A stretch of DNA of 64,000 bases from Planctomyces sp. SH-PL14 (GCF_001610835.1 NZ_CP011270.1:3490001-3554000); one strand, 5' to 3'. Numbered from the stretch's first letter, positions 25,737 through 35,670 are shown. Made by a program: numbers and translations. Notes: generated by a model not told the origin, from the letters alone.

Positions 25737-27437
25737 ATGAACCAACGCTGGTGGTGTGGGCTGGCCTGCCTCGTCCTCTCTCTCTTCGTCGCGACCGCCC
25801 CTGCTCCCGCCCCGGCGGCCGACGAACCGCTCGACCTCGGCGGCGTCCGCGAGGAACACGCCCTCCTCCCGATGCGGGACGGCACCCGCCTCTCCGCCTA
25901 CCTCTACTTTCCCGCCGGCGAAGGCCCCTGGCCCGTCCTCTACGAACAGCGCTACGCCGACCTCCGCGGCAAAGGGACACGAGAAGCCTACGCCCGCCTC
26001 GCCCGGGCCGGCTTGGTCGTCTGTGCCGAGAACTTTCGAGGGGCCGGCCAGTCCGAAGGGACCTGGGTCGGCTATCGGGCCCTCGGCTGGGGCGAACTCC
26101 AGGACGGCTACGACTCCGTCGAGTGGCTCGCCAAACAGCCCTGGTCCACGGGCAAGATCGGAACCTTCGGCAGCTCCCAGGCGGGCTTCGCCCAGAACTT
26201 TCTCGCCGTGACGCGGCCGCCGCACCTCGTGGCGCAGTACATGATCGACACCGGCCTCAGCCTGTTTCACGAAGGCTACCGCATTGGCGGCGCCTGGCGT
26301 CCCGAGCGGTTCAAGCTCATGGGTTCCGTCTGCCGCGAACCGGCCCACAACCTCGCCGTCCTCGACGAATGGCTCCGCCACCCGACCTACGACGACTACT
26401 GGCAGCAGGAGGACTGCGCCCGCCACATCGACAAGATGGACGTCCCCTGCTTCACGATCGGCAGCTGGTTCGACTTCATGAACATCGGCTCGATCGAGAG
26501 CTACCGCGGCCGCCAGCACCGCGCCGGCCCGGGCTCCCGCGGCCGCCAGCAGCTCCTCATCGGCCCCTGGCTCCACGGCGGCTACCTGGGGAAGAACACC
26601 GGCAAAGTCAGCGAGCTCCAGTTTCCGGACAACGCGAAGTTCGATGCCGAGCAGCACCTGATCCGCTGGTTCGACTACTGGCTGAAAGGCCGCGACAACC
26701 AGGTCGAGCGCGACCCCGCGGTCCGCTACTACGTCATGGGAGCGGTCGGCGAGCCGGGCGCCCCGGGGAACGTCTGGCGGGAAACGAGCGACTGGCCCGT
26801 GAGCGCGACGGCCACCCCCTACTACCTGCACGCCGACAAGACCCTCACGACCCGTTCCCCGGAATCGGCGGACGCCGCGGTGACCTTCAAAGCCGACCCG
26901 CTCCACCCCGCGGAGATCCCCAACAAGCGGGGCTTTCCGGGAGCGGCCGACGCGCGAACCTTTGAAGAGCAGGGCGAAGTCCGGACCTTCACGACCGAAG
27001 TCCTCACGCAGCCGGTCGAGTGGACGGGCCTTGTTAAGGCCGAGCTGTTCGTGACGACCACGGCCCGCGACACGGACTTCATCGTCCGGGTCTCGGACGT
27101 CTACCCCGACGGCCGGTCGATCCTCCTCGTCGACTACATCCGCCGGGGCCGCTACCGCGACGGCTACGAGCAGGAGGTCTTCTTCGAACCGGGGAAGGTG
27201 GCCAAGGTTGCCTTCGACGTCGGCTGGCTGAGCCAGGTCTTCGCGGCGGGCCATCGGATCCGGGTGACGGTCGCCAGCACCGGCGCCCCGTTCTACGAGC
27301 CGAATCCGAACACCGGAAAGCCGATGACGCTCGACATGCCGGCCGACGCCGTCACGGCGACGAACACGGTGCTGGTGAACGGGCAGCACGCCTCCCGGGT
27401 GATCGCTCCGCTGCGGACCGCCGGAGACCGGCCGTAG
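25737..27437 (+). CDS. Secreted CocE/NonD (S15) family hydrolase
   Basis: A 566-residue alpha/beta-hydrolase. The signal peptide is CGLACLVLSLFVATAPAPAP. The catalytic domain contains the oxyanion-side YLYFPAGEGPWPVLYEQRYA, ENFRGAGQSEG and the nucleophile elbow GSSQAG (S147). A cap insertion follows, then GPWLHGG with the likely catalytic histidine region. The C-terminal jelly-roll domain (about 360-560; FIVRVSDVYPDGRSILLVDY, HRIRVTVASTGAPFYEPNPN) is the X-Pro dipeptidyl-peptidase C-terminal domain. Known members are ester or amide hydrolases such as glutaryl-7-ACA acylases and cocaine esterase. ATG 25737 has GGAG 8 bases upstream. Confidence 0.9.
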   Translation: MNQRWWCGLACLVLSLFVATAPAPAPAADEPLDLGGVREEHALLPMRDGTRLSAYLYFPAGEGPWPVLYEQRYADLRGKGTREAYARLARAGLVVCAENFRGAGQSEGTWVGYRALGWGELQDGYDSVEWLAKQPWSTGKIGTFGSSQAGFAQNFLAVTRPPHLVAQYMIDTGLSLFHEGYRIGGAWRPERFKLMGSVCREPAHNLAVLDEWLRHPTYDDYWQQEDCARHIDKMDVPCFTIGSWFDFMNIGSIESYRGRQHRAGPGSRGRQQLLIGPWLHGGYLGKNTGKVSELQFPDNAKFDAEQHLIRWFDYWLKGRDNQVERDPAVRYYVMGAVGEPGAPGNVWRETSDWPVSATATPYYLHADKTLTTRSPESADAAVTFKADPLHPAEIPNKRGFPGAADARTFEEQGEVRTFTTEVLTQPVEWTGLVKAELFVTTTARDTDFIVRVSDVYPDGRSILLVDYIRRGRYRDGYEQEVFFEPGKVAKVAFDVGWLSQVFAAGHRIRVTVASTGAPFYEPNPNTGKPMTLDMPADAVTATNTVLVNGQHASRVIAPLRTAGDRP

Positions 27438-27550
27438 TCCGCGCGCTGCCGCGTCCAAACGTGCCGGCGGAAGAACGCGCCCGTCCCGTTGACGCTCCGT
27501 CCCCGCCGCGGACAATCTCCCTGAGGAGATCTCCGCACGGAGCCGGCCCC

Positions 27551-28474
27551 ATGTCGCTGTCACGGAATCAGACCGGCTTCACGCTGATCGAGCTGCTCGT
27601 CTCGATCGCCATCATCGCCATCCTGGTGGCGCTACTGCTCCCCGCCGTCCAGCAGGCCCGCGAGGCCGCCCGGCAGTCGCAGTGCCGCAACAACCTCAAG
27701 CAGCACGGCATCGCCCTGCACAACTACCTGGGAACCCACCAGGTCTTCCCCCCCTCGAGCACGAGCGACGTCGAGCAGGGGGGCTGGATCATGAACCCGC
27801 TGAGCCGCCACCTCCACAGCTGGGTGGCGTTCACGCTCCCCTACCAGGACGCCGGCGGCGTCTACAACGGCATGGATTTCAACGTCTCCGCCCTGCACCC
27901 GAGCAACCTCAAGTCCGCCGCCGCCCAGCTCCCGGTCTTCCGCTGCCCCTCCTACTCCGGCTCCAAGGTGAGCCGCGACGACGACTACACCCGGTTCGGC
28001 CCGGACTACGCGATCACCAATTACCTCGCCATGGGGTCGACGACCGCCGGCATCATCTACGGAGGGAACACGGGCCTCTACGTCCCGGACGGGATCCTCT
28101 ACCCGCTCTCCTCGACCTCGGCCAGGGACGTCACGGACGGGATGTCGAACACGCTGATCGTGGTCGAGTCGCGGGAGGAGGCCCACGCCGTGTGGGCCGA
28201 CGGCGGAGTGATGTCGGTCGTGGCGATGCGGTACGACGACGCGGCCTCCCCTCTCTACGCCGGTCCGGAACTGGCCCTCAACTACACGCCGTACTTCGAG
28301 TACATCGATCCGCTGGTCCTGTGGGGCCCCTCCAGCCAGCACGCGGGGGGCGGCATGCACCTCTTCGCCGACGGCAGCGTCCGGTTCATCTCGCAGTACA
28401 TCGGCGTCCCGGTCTATCTGGCGATCACGACCAAGGGGGGCGCCGAAAAGATCGGCGCGGAGGCGGTCCCATGA
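27551..28474 (+). CDS. DUF1559 protein with prepilin-type N-terminus
   Basis: A 307-residue planctomycete-type pseudopilin. The prepilin signal and helix TGFTLIELLVSIAIIAILVA begins near residue 8, with E at +5 after the G|F cleavage site. LLPAVQQAREAARQSQCRNN followed by LKQHGIALHNYLGTHQVFPP is the hallmark of DUF1559, and HAGGGMHLFADGSVRFIS is its H-x-G-G-x-x-x-x-x-x-DGSVRF ending. Such proteins occur in large numbers in this phylum; their role is unproven and is thought to be an envelope or pilus-like assembly. The ATG at 27551 starts just before the signal. It overlaps the next gene by 4 bp. Confidence 0.93.
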   Translation: MSLSRNQTGFTLIELLVSIAIIAILVALLLPAVQQAREAARQSQCRNNLKQHGIALHNYLGTHQVFPPSSTSDVEQGGWIMNPLSRHLHSWVAFTLPYQDAGGVYNGMDFNVSALHPSNLKSAAAQLPVFRCPSYSGSKVSRDDDYTRFGPDYAITNYLAMGSTTAGIIYGGNTGLYVPDGILYPLSSTSARDVTDGMSNTLIVVESREEAHAVWADGGVMSVVAMRYDDAASPLYAGPELALNYTPYFEYIDPLVLWGPSSQHAGGGMHLFADGSVRFISQYIGVPVYLAITTKGGAEKIGAEAVP

Positions 28475-29127
28475 CCCGCCGCATCCTGCGATCGATGCCG
28501 GTCCGATGCGGCGTGCTCGGCCTCGCGCTGCTCCTTCTCACCGGCTGCGGCGAGGGGACGACGGACCGCCTGCTCCGCGAGCTCCAGTCAACGGACGCCG
28601 CCGTCCGACAGAAAGCGGCCCAGGCGGTCGCCGAGCGAAAGCTCACCGATCCACGCCTGACCGCCGCTCTGCATCGGTCGACCGAAGACCCTGCCGCGGA
28701 AGTCCGCCGCTGGAGCTGCCGCGCGCTGGGTGCGATCGGCGACTCCACCGCCATCCCGGTCCTGGAAGCGGGAACGAAGGACAAGGAGACCCCGGTCCGC
28801 CGCGCGGCCGCCCTCGCCCTGCTGACGCTCGCTCCCGACAACGGCCCCGCCCGGCAGGAACTGACCGAAGCGATCCGATCGGGAGACGGCGGCGTGATCG
28901 TGCTGCTGACCACGTGGCAGCCCCCTCCCGCCTGGGCGGTCCCGACGCTCCTCGACCTCCTGCGGGATCGCCGGCCGGGAATCCGCCGCCTCGCGGTCGA
29001 AGCTTTGGCGGCACTCGGCGGCGGCCAGCCGGAGGTCGTGGCGGCGCTGCGGAAGCTGGAGAAAGACCCGGACGACCGGGTCCGGGAGTCGGTGGCCCGG
29101 GCCCTCCTGCCCGCTGCCTCTCGATGA
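28471..29127 (+). CDS. HEAT-repeat lipoprotein
   Basis: A 218-residue lipoprotein (lipobox LLTGC at about residue 25) with HEAT/PBS-lyase-like helical repeats: VRQKAAQAVAERKLTDPRLT, AEVRRWSCRALGAIGDSTAI, TPVRRAAALALLTLAPDNGP, PGIRRLAVEALAALGGGQPE and DRVRESVARALLPAA. It probably forms a curved scaffold attached to the membrane. Its start overlaps the stop of the DUF1559 gene (ATGA), indicating joint translation, so it may be that protein's partner. Confidence 0.87.
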   Translation: MTRRILRSMPVRCGVLGLALLLLTGCGEGTTDRLLRELQSTDAAVRQKAAQAVAERKLTDPRLTAALHRSTEDPAAEVRRWSCRALGAIGDSTAIPVLEAGTKDKETPVRRAAALALLTLAPDNGPARQELTEAIRSGDGGVIVLLTTWQPPPAWAVPTLLDLLRDRRPGIRRLAVEALAALGGGQPEVVAALRKLEKDPDDRVRESVARALLPAASR

Positions 29128-29242
29128 GGATCGGCCGCCGCTCCCGTCGCGACTCCGACAGCCGCGCGGCCCGGCGGGACGCTGGTCCTCCCCAACCGAT
29201 CTCATCACACTCGCCCCATCAGGATCCGGGACAGGAGAGCTT

Positions 29243-30220
29243 ATGAGCCGCGCGTGCTGCATCGGAATGGTCTGGCTGCTGGGGGTCCTGGGAGCCATCG
29301 CCCTCCCGGACACGGCTCAAGCGGTCGTCATCCCTCTCACGGAAGCGAAGGTCGTCAGCACCGTCGACCAGACGCCCCAGCCGATCCGCTACTACGCCCC
29401 CGGACAGACCACAACGACCGTCCCGCTCCTCGTCTCCCTCCACAGCTGGAGCGGCGACTACCACCAGGACCACTCGAAGTACGTCGAGGAGGCCGGTACC
29501 CGCGGCTGGGCGTTCGTCGAACCGAACTTCCGCGGGAAGAACGATCACCCCGAAGCGTGCGGCTCCCCGATCGCCCGGCAGGACATCCTCGACGCCATCG
29601 ACTGGATGATCCAGAACCACCGCGTGAACCCCAAGCAGGTCTATGTCGTCGGCGAGTCGGGCGGGGGAATGATGACCCTCCTGATGGCGGGCTATCACCC
29701 GGAACGGTTCGCCGCCGCGAGCGCCTGGGTCCCGATCTCCGACCTCGCCGAGTGGGAGCGGTTCCACTTCAAGAACGGCCAGCCGGACAACTACGCCAAG
29801 CAAACCGTCCAGTGCTGCGGCGGCCGCCCGGGGGCGAGCGAGGCGGTCGATGCCGAGTACAAACAGCGGTCGGCCCTCACGGTCCTGCACCGCGTCGGCG
29901 CGCTGCCGCTGGACATCAATGCCGGCGTGACCGACGGCAAGACCGGGTCGGTCCCGTTCCAGCATTCGCTGCGGGCCTTCAACGTCGTGGCTAAGGCCCA
30001 TGGCACGAACGAGATCCCCGAAGGCGAAATGGACGAACTCTGGAAGGACGGCTGCCTGGCAAAGCCGGGACCGCAGGACGAAGCGGAGGACGCCACGTAC
30101 GGCCGCAAGATCTTCCTCCGCCGGAGCTCAAACGCCGCCCGCGTCACGATCTTCGACGGCGGACACGAAGGACTCCCGAAGGCAGCCTGCGCCTGGCTGG
30201 CGAAACAGCCCGCCCGCTGA
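29243..30220 (+). CDS. Secreted alpha/beta-hydrolase esterase (PHB-depolymerase/feruloyl-esterase like)
   Basis: A 325-residue enzyme with a signal peptide (GMVWLLGVLGAIALPDTAQA). The nucleophile elbow is GESGGG (S139) and the acid is likely within NAGVTDGKTGSVPFQ; the catalytic histidine is in FDGGHEG near 309. PLLVSLHSWSGDYHQDHSKY and VNPKQVYVVGESGGG match esterase/PHB-depolymerase-like proteins. Cysteines (CGSPIARQ, QCCGG, DGCL) may form disulfides, consistent with an extracytoplasmic location. The ester substrate is unknown; plant-derived or polymer esters are guesses. Confidence 0.82.
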   Translation: MSRACCIGMVWLLGVLGAIALPDTAQAVVIPLTEAKVVSTVDQTPQPIRYYAPGQTTTTVPLLVSLHSWSGDYHQDHSKYVEEAGTRGWAFVEPNFRGKNDHPEACGSPIARQDILDAIDWMIQNHRVNPKQVYVVGESGGGMMTLLMAGYHPERFAAASAWVPISDLAEWERFHFKNGQPDNYAKQTVQCCGGRPGASEAVDAEYKQRSALTVLHRVGALPLDINAGVTDGKTGSVPFQHSLRAFNVVAKAHGTNEIPEGEMDELWKDGCLAKPGPQDEAEDATYGRKIFLRRSSNAARVTIFDGGHEGLPKAACAWLAKQPAR

Positions 30221-30285
30221 GTGAAGACTCCGTAGAGCCGAGTCCCCCGCGCTCCTTGCTGGACCTCCGTCCCACGGCTGACACC

Positions 30286-32229
30286 ATGCCGACCTTCCGC
30301 GCCTTGACCCGCCGCCTGTTCCTCCAGGCGGCCGCTCTGTGGGCCGCCTTCCGCGGCACAAATCGCGGCGCGGCGGCCGTGGAGACCAGGACTAACCCGG
30401 CCCGGCCGTTCTCGGACGAGTTCCCGAACCTCGACTCGCTGGCGGTCGGGGACTGGTGGAAGAAGCCCGCCCCCCGCGGCCCGAATCCGCCCCCCGCGAT
30501 GGACGTCCCGCGGAACGAAGTCGTCGCGTTCGCTCTCTACACGCACGACCGCGACGTCCTCAAGCTGACCGTCCAGCTCTTTCCCCTGAAGCCTGACGAG
30601 TCCCGTGAGGTCCGGCTGGAGCTGGAACAGGACAGTCAGTGGCGCGAGGCGGCCCGGGCGGAGGTCCTGTTCCCCGGATGGAGCGCCCACTTCCGCCTGG
30701 CGAAGTGGGACAACACGCAGGAGGTCCGCTACCGCGTCCGCCACGGCGAGACGGCCCTGTTCGAAGGGACGATCCGCCGCGACCCGGTCGACAAGGACGA
30801 GATCGTCGTCGCCAACATGTCGTGCAACTCGAGCCGCACCGGAGGGGGCCGGGCCGAGATCGTCGACCACCTCCGCGCCCAGGACCCGGATCTCCTGTTC
30901 TTCGCCGGGGACCAGACCTATCGCCACACCGAGCACACCGCGGGGTGGATCGAGTTTGGCCTTCAGTTCCGGGACGTCCTGCGGGACCGGCCGACGGTCA
31001 CGATCCCGGACGATCACGATGTGGGCCATCCGAACCTGTGGGGGGAGAACGGCAAGCGGTCGGTCGAGAAGGCGAACGCCGACGGCGGCTACTTCTATCC
31101 GGTGGAGTACGTAAACCTCGTCCAGCGGCAGCAGACGTGGCACCTTCCCGATCCGGTCGACCCCGCACCGGTCGAGCGGGGGATCACGGTCTATTTCACG
31201 CGGCTGCGGGTCGCCGGGATCGATTTCGCGATCCTGGAGGACCGGAAGTTCAAGACCGGACCGCAGGGAAAGATCCCGCAGCAGGGACCGCGGCCGGACC
31301 ACATCAACGACCCGACTTACGATCCGAAGTCGATCGACCTGCCGGGACTCGAGCTGCTGGGCGATCGCCAGCTGAAGTTTCTCCGGAACTGGGGCGAAGA
31401 CTGGTCCGGGGTGGAGATGAAATGCGTCCTCTCGCAGACGGCGTTCTGTGGCGCGGTCCACATGCACGGGAAGCGGACCGATCGGCTCCTGGCGGACCTC
31501 GACTGCAACGGCTGGCCGCAGACGGGGCGGGACAAGGCGCTCGAAGAATTGCGGCGAGCCCAGGCGGTCCATCTGTGCGGCGACCAGCATCTGGCGGTTG
31601 TGGTGAAGCACGGGATCGGCGAGTTCGGCGACGGGCCGTACGGGTTCACGAGTCCGGCACTCGTCAACACGATCTACGGACGGTGGTGGCATCCGGAGAA
31701 CGAGCAGGCGGGGCCGAATCCGGTCGCCGGTTCGCCGCTGCCGTGGACCGGGGATTTCCGGGACGGATTGGGGAACCGGATCTCGATGCTGGCCTATGCG
31801 AACCCGGAGGAGATCGCCGACGAGAAGCGCCGTGCGGACGGGTATGGTCTCGTGCGGTTCCGGAAGTCGACGCGGGAGATCGTGTTCGAGTGCTGGCCGC
31901 GGTTTGCGGGGGCGGAGGGAGGGCCCGCGCAGTTCCCCGGGTGGCCGATCACGGTGAAGGCGAGCGACAACGATGGCCGCCGTCCGACGCACTGGTTGCC
32001 GGAGCTCGTCTTCAACGGGTCAGTAAACCCGGTGGTGCAGGTGCGGGACGTGGCGACGGACGTTCCCCTCTATACGGTTCGGATCAGCGGATCGCGGTTT
32101 CAGCCGGGGGTGTTTGGGGCGGGGACGTATGTTGTCCGGGTGGGTGGCGAGGGGCCGGAGAAGGAAGTGCATCGGGGAGCGGCGGTGGCCGATCGGGAGC
32201 AGGCCGGGCGGCAGTCGGTTTCGTTCTGA
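30286..32229 (+). CDS. PhoD-like metallophosphatase
   Basis: A 647-residue protein. The N-terminus has a twin-arginine-like export signal (TRRLFLQAAALWAAF). A PhoD-like N-terminal beta-domain (about 60-170) is followed by the metallophosphoesterase core: VANMSCNSSRTGGGR, LLFFAGDQTYRHTEHT, TIPDDHDVGHPNLWGE and VHLCGDQHLAVVVKHG, which carry metal ligands D, N, H and H of the PhoD/calcineurin-like group. Known relatives are alkaline phosphatases or phosphodiesterases. The ATG at 30286 precedes the signal. Its product could release phosphate for the Pst system encoded at 12544-18391, but I see no Pho box at this gene. Confidence 0.85.
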   Translation: MPTFRALTRRLFLQAAALWAAFRGTNRGAAAVETRTNPARPFSDEFPNLDSLAVGDWWKKPAPRGPNPPPAMDVPRNEVVAFALYTHDRDVLKLTVQLFPLKPDESREVRLELEQDSQWREAARAEVLFPGWSAHFRLAKWDNTQEVRYRVRHGETALFEGTIRRDPVDKDEIVVANMSCNSSRTGGGRAEIVDHLRAQDPDLLFFAGDQTYRHTEHTAGWIEFGLQFRDVLRDRPTVTIPDDHDVGHPNLWGENGKRSVEKANADGGYFYPVEYVNLVQRQQTWHLPDPVDPAPVERGITVYFTRLRVAGIDFAILEDRKFKTGPQGKIPQQGPRPDHINDPTYDPKSIDLPGLELLGDRQLKFLRNWGEDWSGVEMKCVLSQTAFCGAVHMHGKRTDRLLADLDCNGWPQTGRDKALEELRRAQAVHLCGDQHLAVVVKHGIGEFGDGPYGFTSPALVNTIYGRWWHPENEQAGPNPVAGSPLPWTGDFRDGLGNRISMLAYANPEEIADEKRRADGYGLVRFRKSTREIVFECWPRFAGAEGGPAQFPGWPITVKASDNDGRRPTHWLPELVFNGSVNPVVQVRDVATDVPLYTVRISGSRFQPGVFGAGTYVVRVGGEGPEKEVHRGAAVADREQAGRQSVSF

Positions 32230-32252
32230 AGAGCGGTCGTTCAAACAGCGCG

Positions 32253-32541
32253 CTGGCCGGCACGGCACTGCTACCTCAAACCCAACGTGCGACGGCAGCC
32301 GGGGTCAAGGGGGCAACCCCTTGCCGCCGGAGGCACTCCTGTGAGGAACCGTGGGACACAACGGACGTTCCCTTTGTGGAACCGGTGTTGAAGACTCCCC
32401 GCGGGTTGGTGAGGGGGGCATACGACACCTCGCCCGCGCTTGGACACTCACTCCTTCAGACATCTCTCGACGAGAGGGCCTCCGGCGGGCAAAGGGGCGT
32501 TGCCCCTCTGCACTCCCCACCAGGGGTCCCCCCTGGACCCT
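32253..32541 (-). repeat. R1 dispersed structured repeat, copy E
   Basis: A reverse-orientation R1 starting 24 bp after the PhoD-like gene's stop. On the minus strand hairpin 1 is CCAGGGGGGACCCCTGG, hairpin 2 is GAGGGGCAACGCCCCTTTG and hairpin 3 is CAAGGGGTTGCCCCCTTG. It has lost about 20 bp of the middle region, near the CCCCGCGGGTTGG word, relative to copy C, while both long-range arms remain. Confidence 0.9.
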
Positions 32542-32691
32542 GGTATGTATCTGCTCATTTGAACACGCACCCCAAACACGCGAATTGACGCTCCTGAAAT
32601 CGCAAACTATGTTCATCAGATGCGGCTTATGCGTTTGCCCCCTCCCCATTCCCACCTTGGGCGGCAAACACCTCCTTCGGAGAACCCCACC

Positions 32692-35574
32692 TTGGCGCCC
32701 ATCCGCCACGTTTTCCGCCGTCGCCTGCCCGCCCTGACCATCGCCCTGGCTCTCCTCAGCCTCGCCGCGCCGGTCTTCGCCCAGGCCACCCTCCACGAAC
32801 AGATCGACACGGCCCTCGCCGGAACCGCCACCGGCCCCGCGTCCCCGCTGGTCAGCGACCACGAGTACGTCCGCCGGATCTACCTCGACCTCACCGGCGT
32901 CCCCCCCACGCTCGACCAGACCAAGACCTTCGTCGCCGACCCCAACCCCGCCAAACGCACGGCGATCGTCGACCAGCTCCTCGCCGGCCCCGCCTTTCCC
33001 CGGCACATGGCCCAGGTTTTCGACGTCCTGCTCATGGAGCGGCGGGGCAACACCCACATCCCGCAGGACGACTGGCACGCCTACCTCTTCGAGTCTTTCA
33101 AGACCAACAAGCCGCTCCACCTCCTGGCCCGCGAAATCCTCTCGGCCGACGGAGCCACTCCCGCCCTCCGGGCCGCCGCACGGTTCTACCTCGACCGCAA
33201 AGGAGAACCGAACCTCCTGACACGCGACGTGAGCCGCATCTTCTTCGGCCGCGACCTCCAGTGCGCCCAGTGCCACGACCACCCGCTGATCGACGACTAC
33301 CACCAGCTCGACTACCAGAGCCTCCTGGCCTGCCTCAACCCCGGCGTCCTCGTGACGATCAAAGAGGGTGACAAATCGGTCGCCTACTACGGCGAACAGG
33401 CGGGACAGGAGTTCCAGTACGAGTCCGTCTTCATCAAGGGGACCAAGCACCTCGCCCGCCCCCGGCTCGTCCTCGGGCCGGCGATCGCCGACCCCGTCTT
33501 CCCGGTCGGCGAGGAGTACACGGTCCGCCCCGCCGACAACGTCCGGCCGGTCCCCAAGTTCAGCCTCCGGCAGCAGCTCGCGAACCTCGCCACCGACGGA
33601 ACCTACCGCCCCTTCAACGAGAACATGGCGAACCGCCTGTGGGCCCACATGATGGGACGGGGGCTCGTCCAGCCGGTCGACCTGCACCACTCGGACAACC
33701 CGCCGCTCCACCCGGAGCTGATGAAGCAGCTCGGCGAACGGCTGGCGGCGATGAACTTCGACACCCGGGCCTTCCTGCGGGAGCTCGCCCTGACCCAGGT
33801 CTACCAGCGCTCGCTCGACGTGACGGCGGACCTCCTGGCCGCCTCGACCGCGATGGCGCCGAAGGTCGCAGAGCTCGAAAGCACCGTCCAGGCCGCGAAA
33901 GCCGCGGAGTCCGCGGCGGACGCCGCCTATGAGAAAGCCCTCACGGAGCGGGACGCCGCCGAAGCGGCGCTCCTCCCGGTCGCGAACGAGCGGGAACAGG
34001 CGAAGGCCAAAGCCAAAGAGAGCCTCAAGAAGTTCGACGCCGCCCAGAAGGCGATGCAGGACGCCGAGGCCCAGGTCGCCGCCAAGCAGGGGGTGATCCA
34101 GTCGATCACCGATGCCGTGGTGAAGACCAAGGAGGTCGTCGCCAAGCTGCCGCAGGACCAGGAGCTGATCGCGGCCAATCAGAAGTTCATCGACCGGCTG
34201 ACCCAGGTCACGGCGGAGCTCCCGCCGCTCCAGAAGTCGGTCGAAGAGAAGACCGCCGCCATGCAGGCCCCGGCGGCGGAACTGACCACCGAGCGGACCG
34301 CGGTTGCCGCCGTCGACACCCGCCTCGCCCCGTCGCTGCAGGACCTCTCGGCCAAGGAGGTCACCCTCTACGCCGCCCGGCAGCAGCAGATCGCCGCCGC
34401 CACTTCGGCCGCGGCGCTGGAGCGGCAGCTCGGGACGGTGAAGTCGCTCGCCGGAATGAAACCCAAGGCCGACCAGGCAGTCGTTCTCGCCCAGTCGATC
34501 CCGCAGAAGGAAGCCGAGGTCCTCACGGCTCAGAAGACGGCCGACGAGTACGCCCCGACCGTCACGCAGCGGCAGGCGGAGGTCCAGGGGGCGGACCTGG
34601 TCGTCACGACGACCGGACAGGCCCTCGCCGTCTTGCAGGCGGAGCAGCAGAAGCAGACCGAGATCGCCTCGGCCGTTGCGCTGGCGGCAACGCAGGCGGA
34701 GGCGGCCCGGGTCAAGCTCTCGCAGGACCCCGTCCTGACCGAGGCGGCCCAGAAGCTCAAGGCCCGCTCCGACGAGCTCCAGCAGGGGCTTGCCGCGATC
34801 CAGACGCAGGTGCAGACAGCCCAGACGGCGCTCGCCAAAGCCCAGGAACAGAAGACGGCGGCCGAAGCGACTCTCAAGGGGGCCAACGATGAGATGGCCA
34901 AGCGTCAGCAGGCAACCGCCACCGCCCAGGGGGCCGTTACCGCCGCCAAGGCGGAAGCGGACCAGGCGCAGGCTGGACTCGCCGCACTTCGCACCGAGCT
35001 CGTCGACCGCTGGTCGAGCGACCTCACCGCCGCGCCGCTGAAGCCGCTCTCGCCGGAGCAGCTCTGCTGGAGCATCCTGCAGGTGACCGGCGTTTACGAC
35101 CGCTACTGGAAGACCGAGGAAGCGGAGCTGGCCAAGACCGCTCCCATGACCCCCGAAGCCCAGCAGGACCCGGCCCAGGTCCAGGCGCGGCAGATCGCGA
35201 TCGAGCAGCGGACGTGGGACAAGCTCAAGGGGACGGTCGGCTCGTTCGTCGCCGTCTACGGCGCCGCGGCGGGTCAGCCGCAGGGAGACTTCTTCGCCAC
35301 CGTCGACCAGGCCCTCTTCGCCGCCAACGCGGGCGTCGTCACGAGCTGGGTCTCGCCCGCGGGAGGCAACGTTACCGAGCGGATGATGAACCAGGCCGAT
35401 CCGGCGCAGGCCGCCAGCGACCTGTACCTGACGCTGCTCACCCGCGACCCGACTCCCGAAGAGATCCAGGACGTCACGAACTACCTCGCCCCCCGCGCGG
35501 CCGACAAAGCGGTCGCGGTTCAGGAACTCGCGTGGGCGATCCTCACGTCCGCCGAGTTCCGGTTCGGGCATTGA
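32692..35574 (+). CDS. DUF1549/DUF1553 protein with a long coiled-coil insertion
   Basis: A 960-residue secreted protein. TTG 32692 gives a clean signal peptide (RRRLPALTIALALLSLAAPV) with GGAG about 10 bases upstream; ATG 32620 would add 24 unlikely residues. DUF1549 follows (about 35-260: VRRIYLDLTGVPPT, KRTAIVDQLLAGPAFPRHMA, CAQCHDHPLIDDYHQLDY), then the start of DUF1553 (NRLWAHMMGRGLVQPVD, LTQVYQRS). Residues about 378-770 are Ala/Glu/Lys/Gln-rich coiled coil that splits DUF1553, which resumes at PLSPEQLCWSILQVTGVYDR and ends LYLTLLTRDPTPEEIQDVTN. Expected partner: the DUF1501 protein downstream. Confidence 0.88.
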   Translation: MAPIRHVFRRRLPALTIALALLSLAAPVFAQATLHEQIDTALAGTATGPASPLVSDHEYVRRIYLDLTGVPPTLDQTKTFVADPNPAKRTAIVDQLLAGPAFPRHMAQVFDVLLMERRGNTHIPQDDWHAYLFESFKTNKPLHLLAREILSADGATPALRAAARFYLDRKGEPNLLTRDVSRIFFGRDLQCAQCHDHPLIDDYHQLDYQSLLACLNPGVLVTIKEGDKSVAYYGEQAGQEFQYESVFIKGTKHLARPRLVLGPAIADPVFPVGEEYTVRPADNVRPVPKFSLRQQLANLATDGTYRPFNENMANRLWAHMMGRGLVQPVDLHHSDNPPLHPELMKQLGERLAAMNFDTRAFLRELALTQVYQRSLDVTADLLAASTAMAPKVAELESTVQAAKAAESAADAAYEKALTERDAAEAALLPVANEREQAKAKAKESLKKFDAAQKAMQDAEAQVAAKQGVIQSITDAVVKTKEVVAKLPQDQELIAANQKFIDRLTQVTAELPPLQKSVEEKTAAMQAPAAELTTERTAVAAVDTRLAPSLQDLSAKEVTLYAARQQQIAAATSAAALERQLGTVKSLAGMKPKADQAVVLAQSIPQKEAEVLTAQKTADEYAPTVTQRQAEVQGADLVVTTTGQALAVLQAEQQKQTEIASAVALAATQAEAARVKLSQDPVLTEAAQKLKARSDELQQGLAAIQTQVQTAQTALAKAQEQKTAAEATLKGANDEMAKRQQATATAQGAVTAAKAEADQAQAGLAALRTELVDRWSSDLTAAPLKPLSPEQLCWSILQVTGVYDRYWKTEEAELAKTAPMTPEAQQDPAQVQARQIAIEQRTWDKLKGTVGSFVAVYGAAAGQPQGDFFATVDQALFAANAGVVTSWVSPAGGNVTERMMNQADPAQAASDLYLTLLTRDPTPEEIQDVTNYLAPRAADKAVAVQELAWAILTSAEFRFGH

Positions 35575-35670
35575 GGGAAGTTGTTGTCAGTTGTCAGTCA
35601 TCCGTTGTTAGTGGTCAGTGATCAGGAACCATTCGTCGGTGCCGATTCGTTGTCAGCAGCGATTTGCCCC

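Noticed and set aside
32305-35571. A very long open frame on the minus strand opposite the DUF1549 gene
   Set aside because: High G+C removes stop codons in this antisense frame; the plus-strand protein has clear domains, while this one is a Leu/Gly/Arg/Glu-rich shadow. The same applies to long antisense frames opposite the TPR gene, pst genes, glnE and ftsK.
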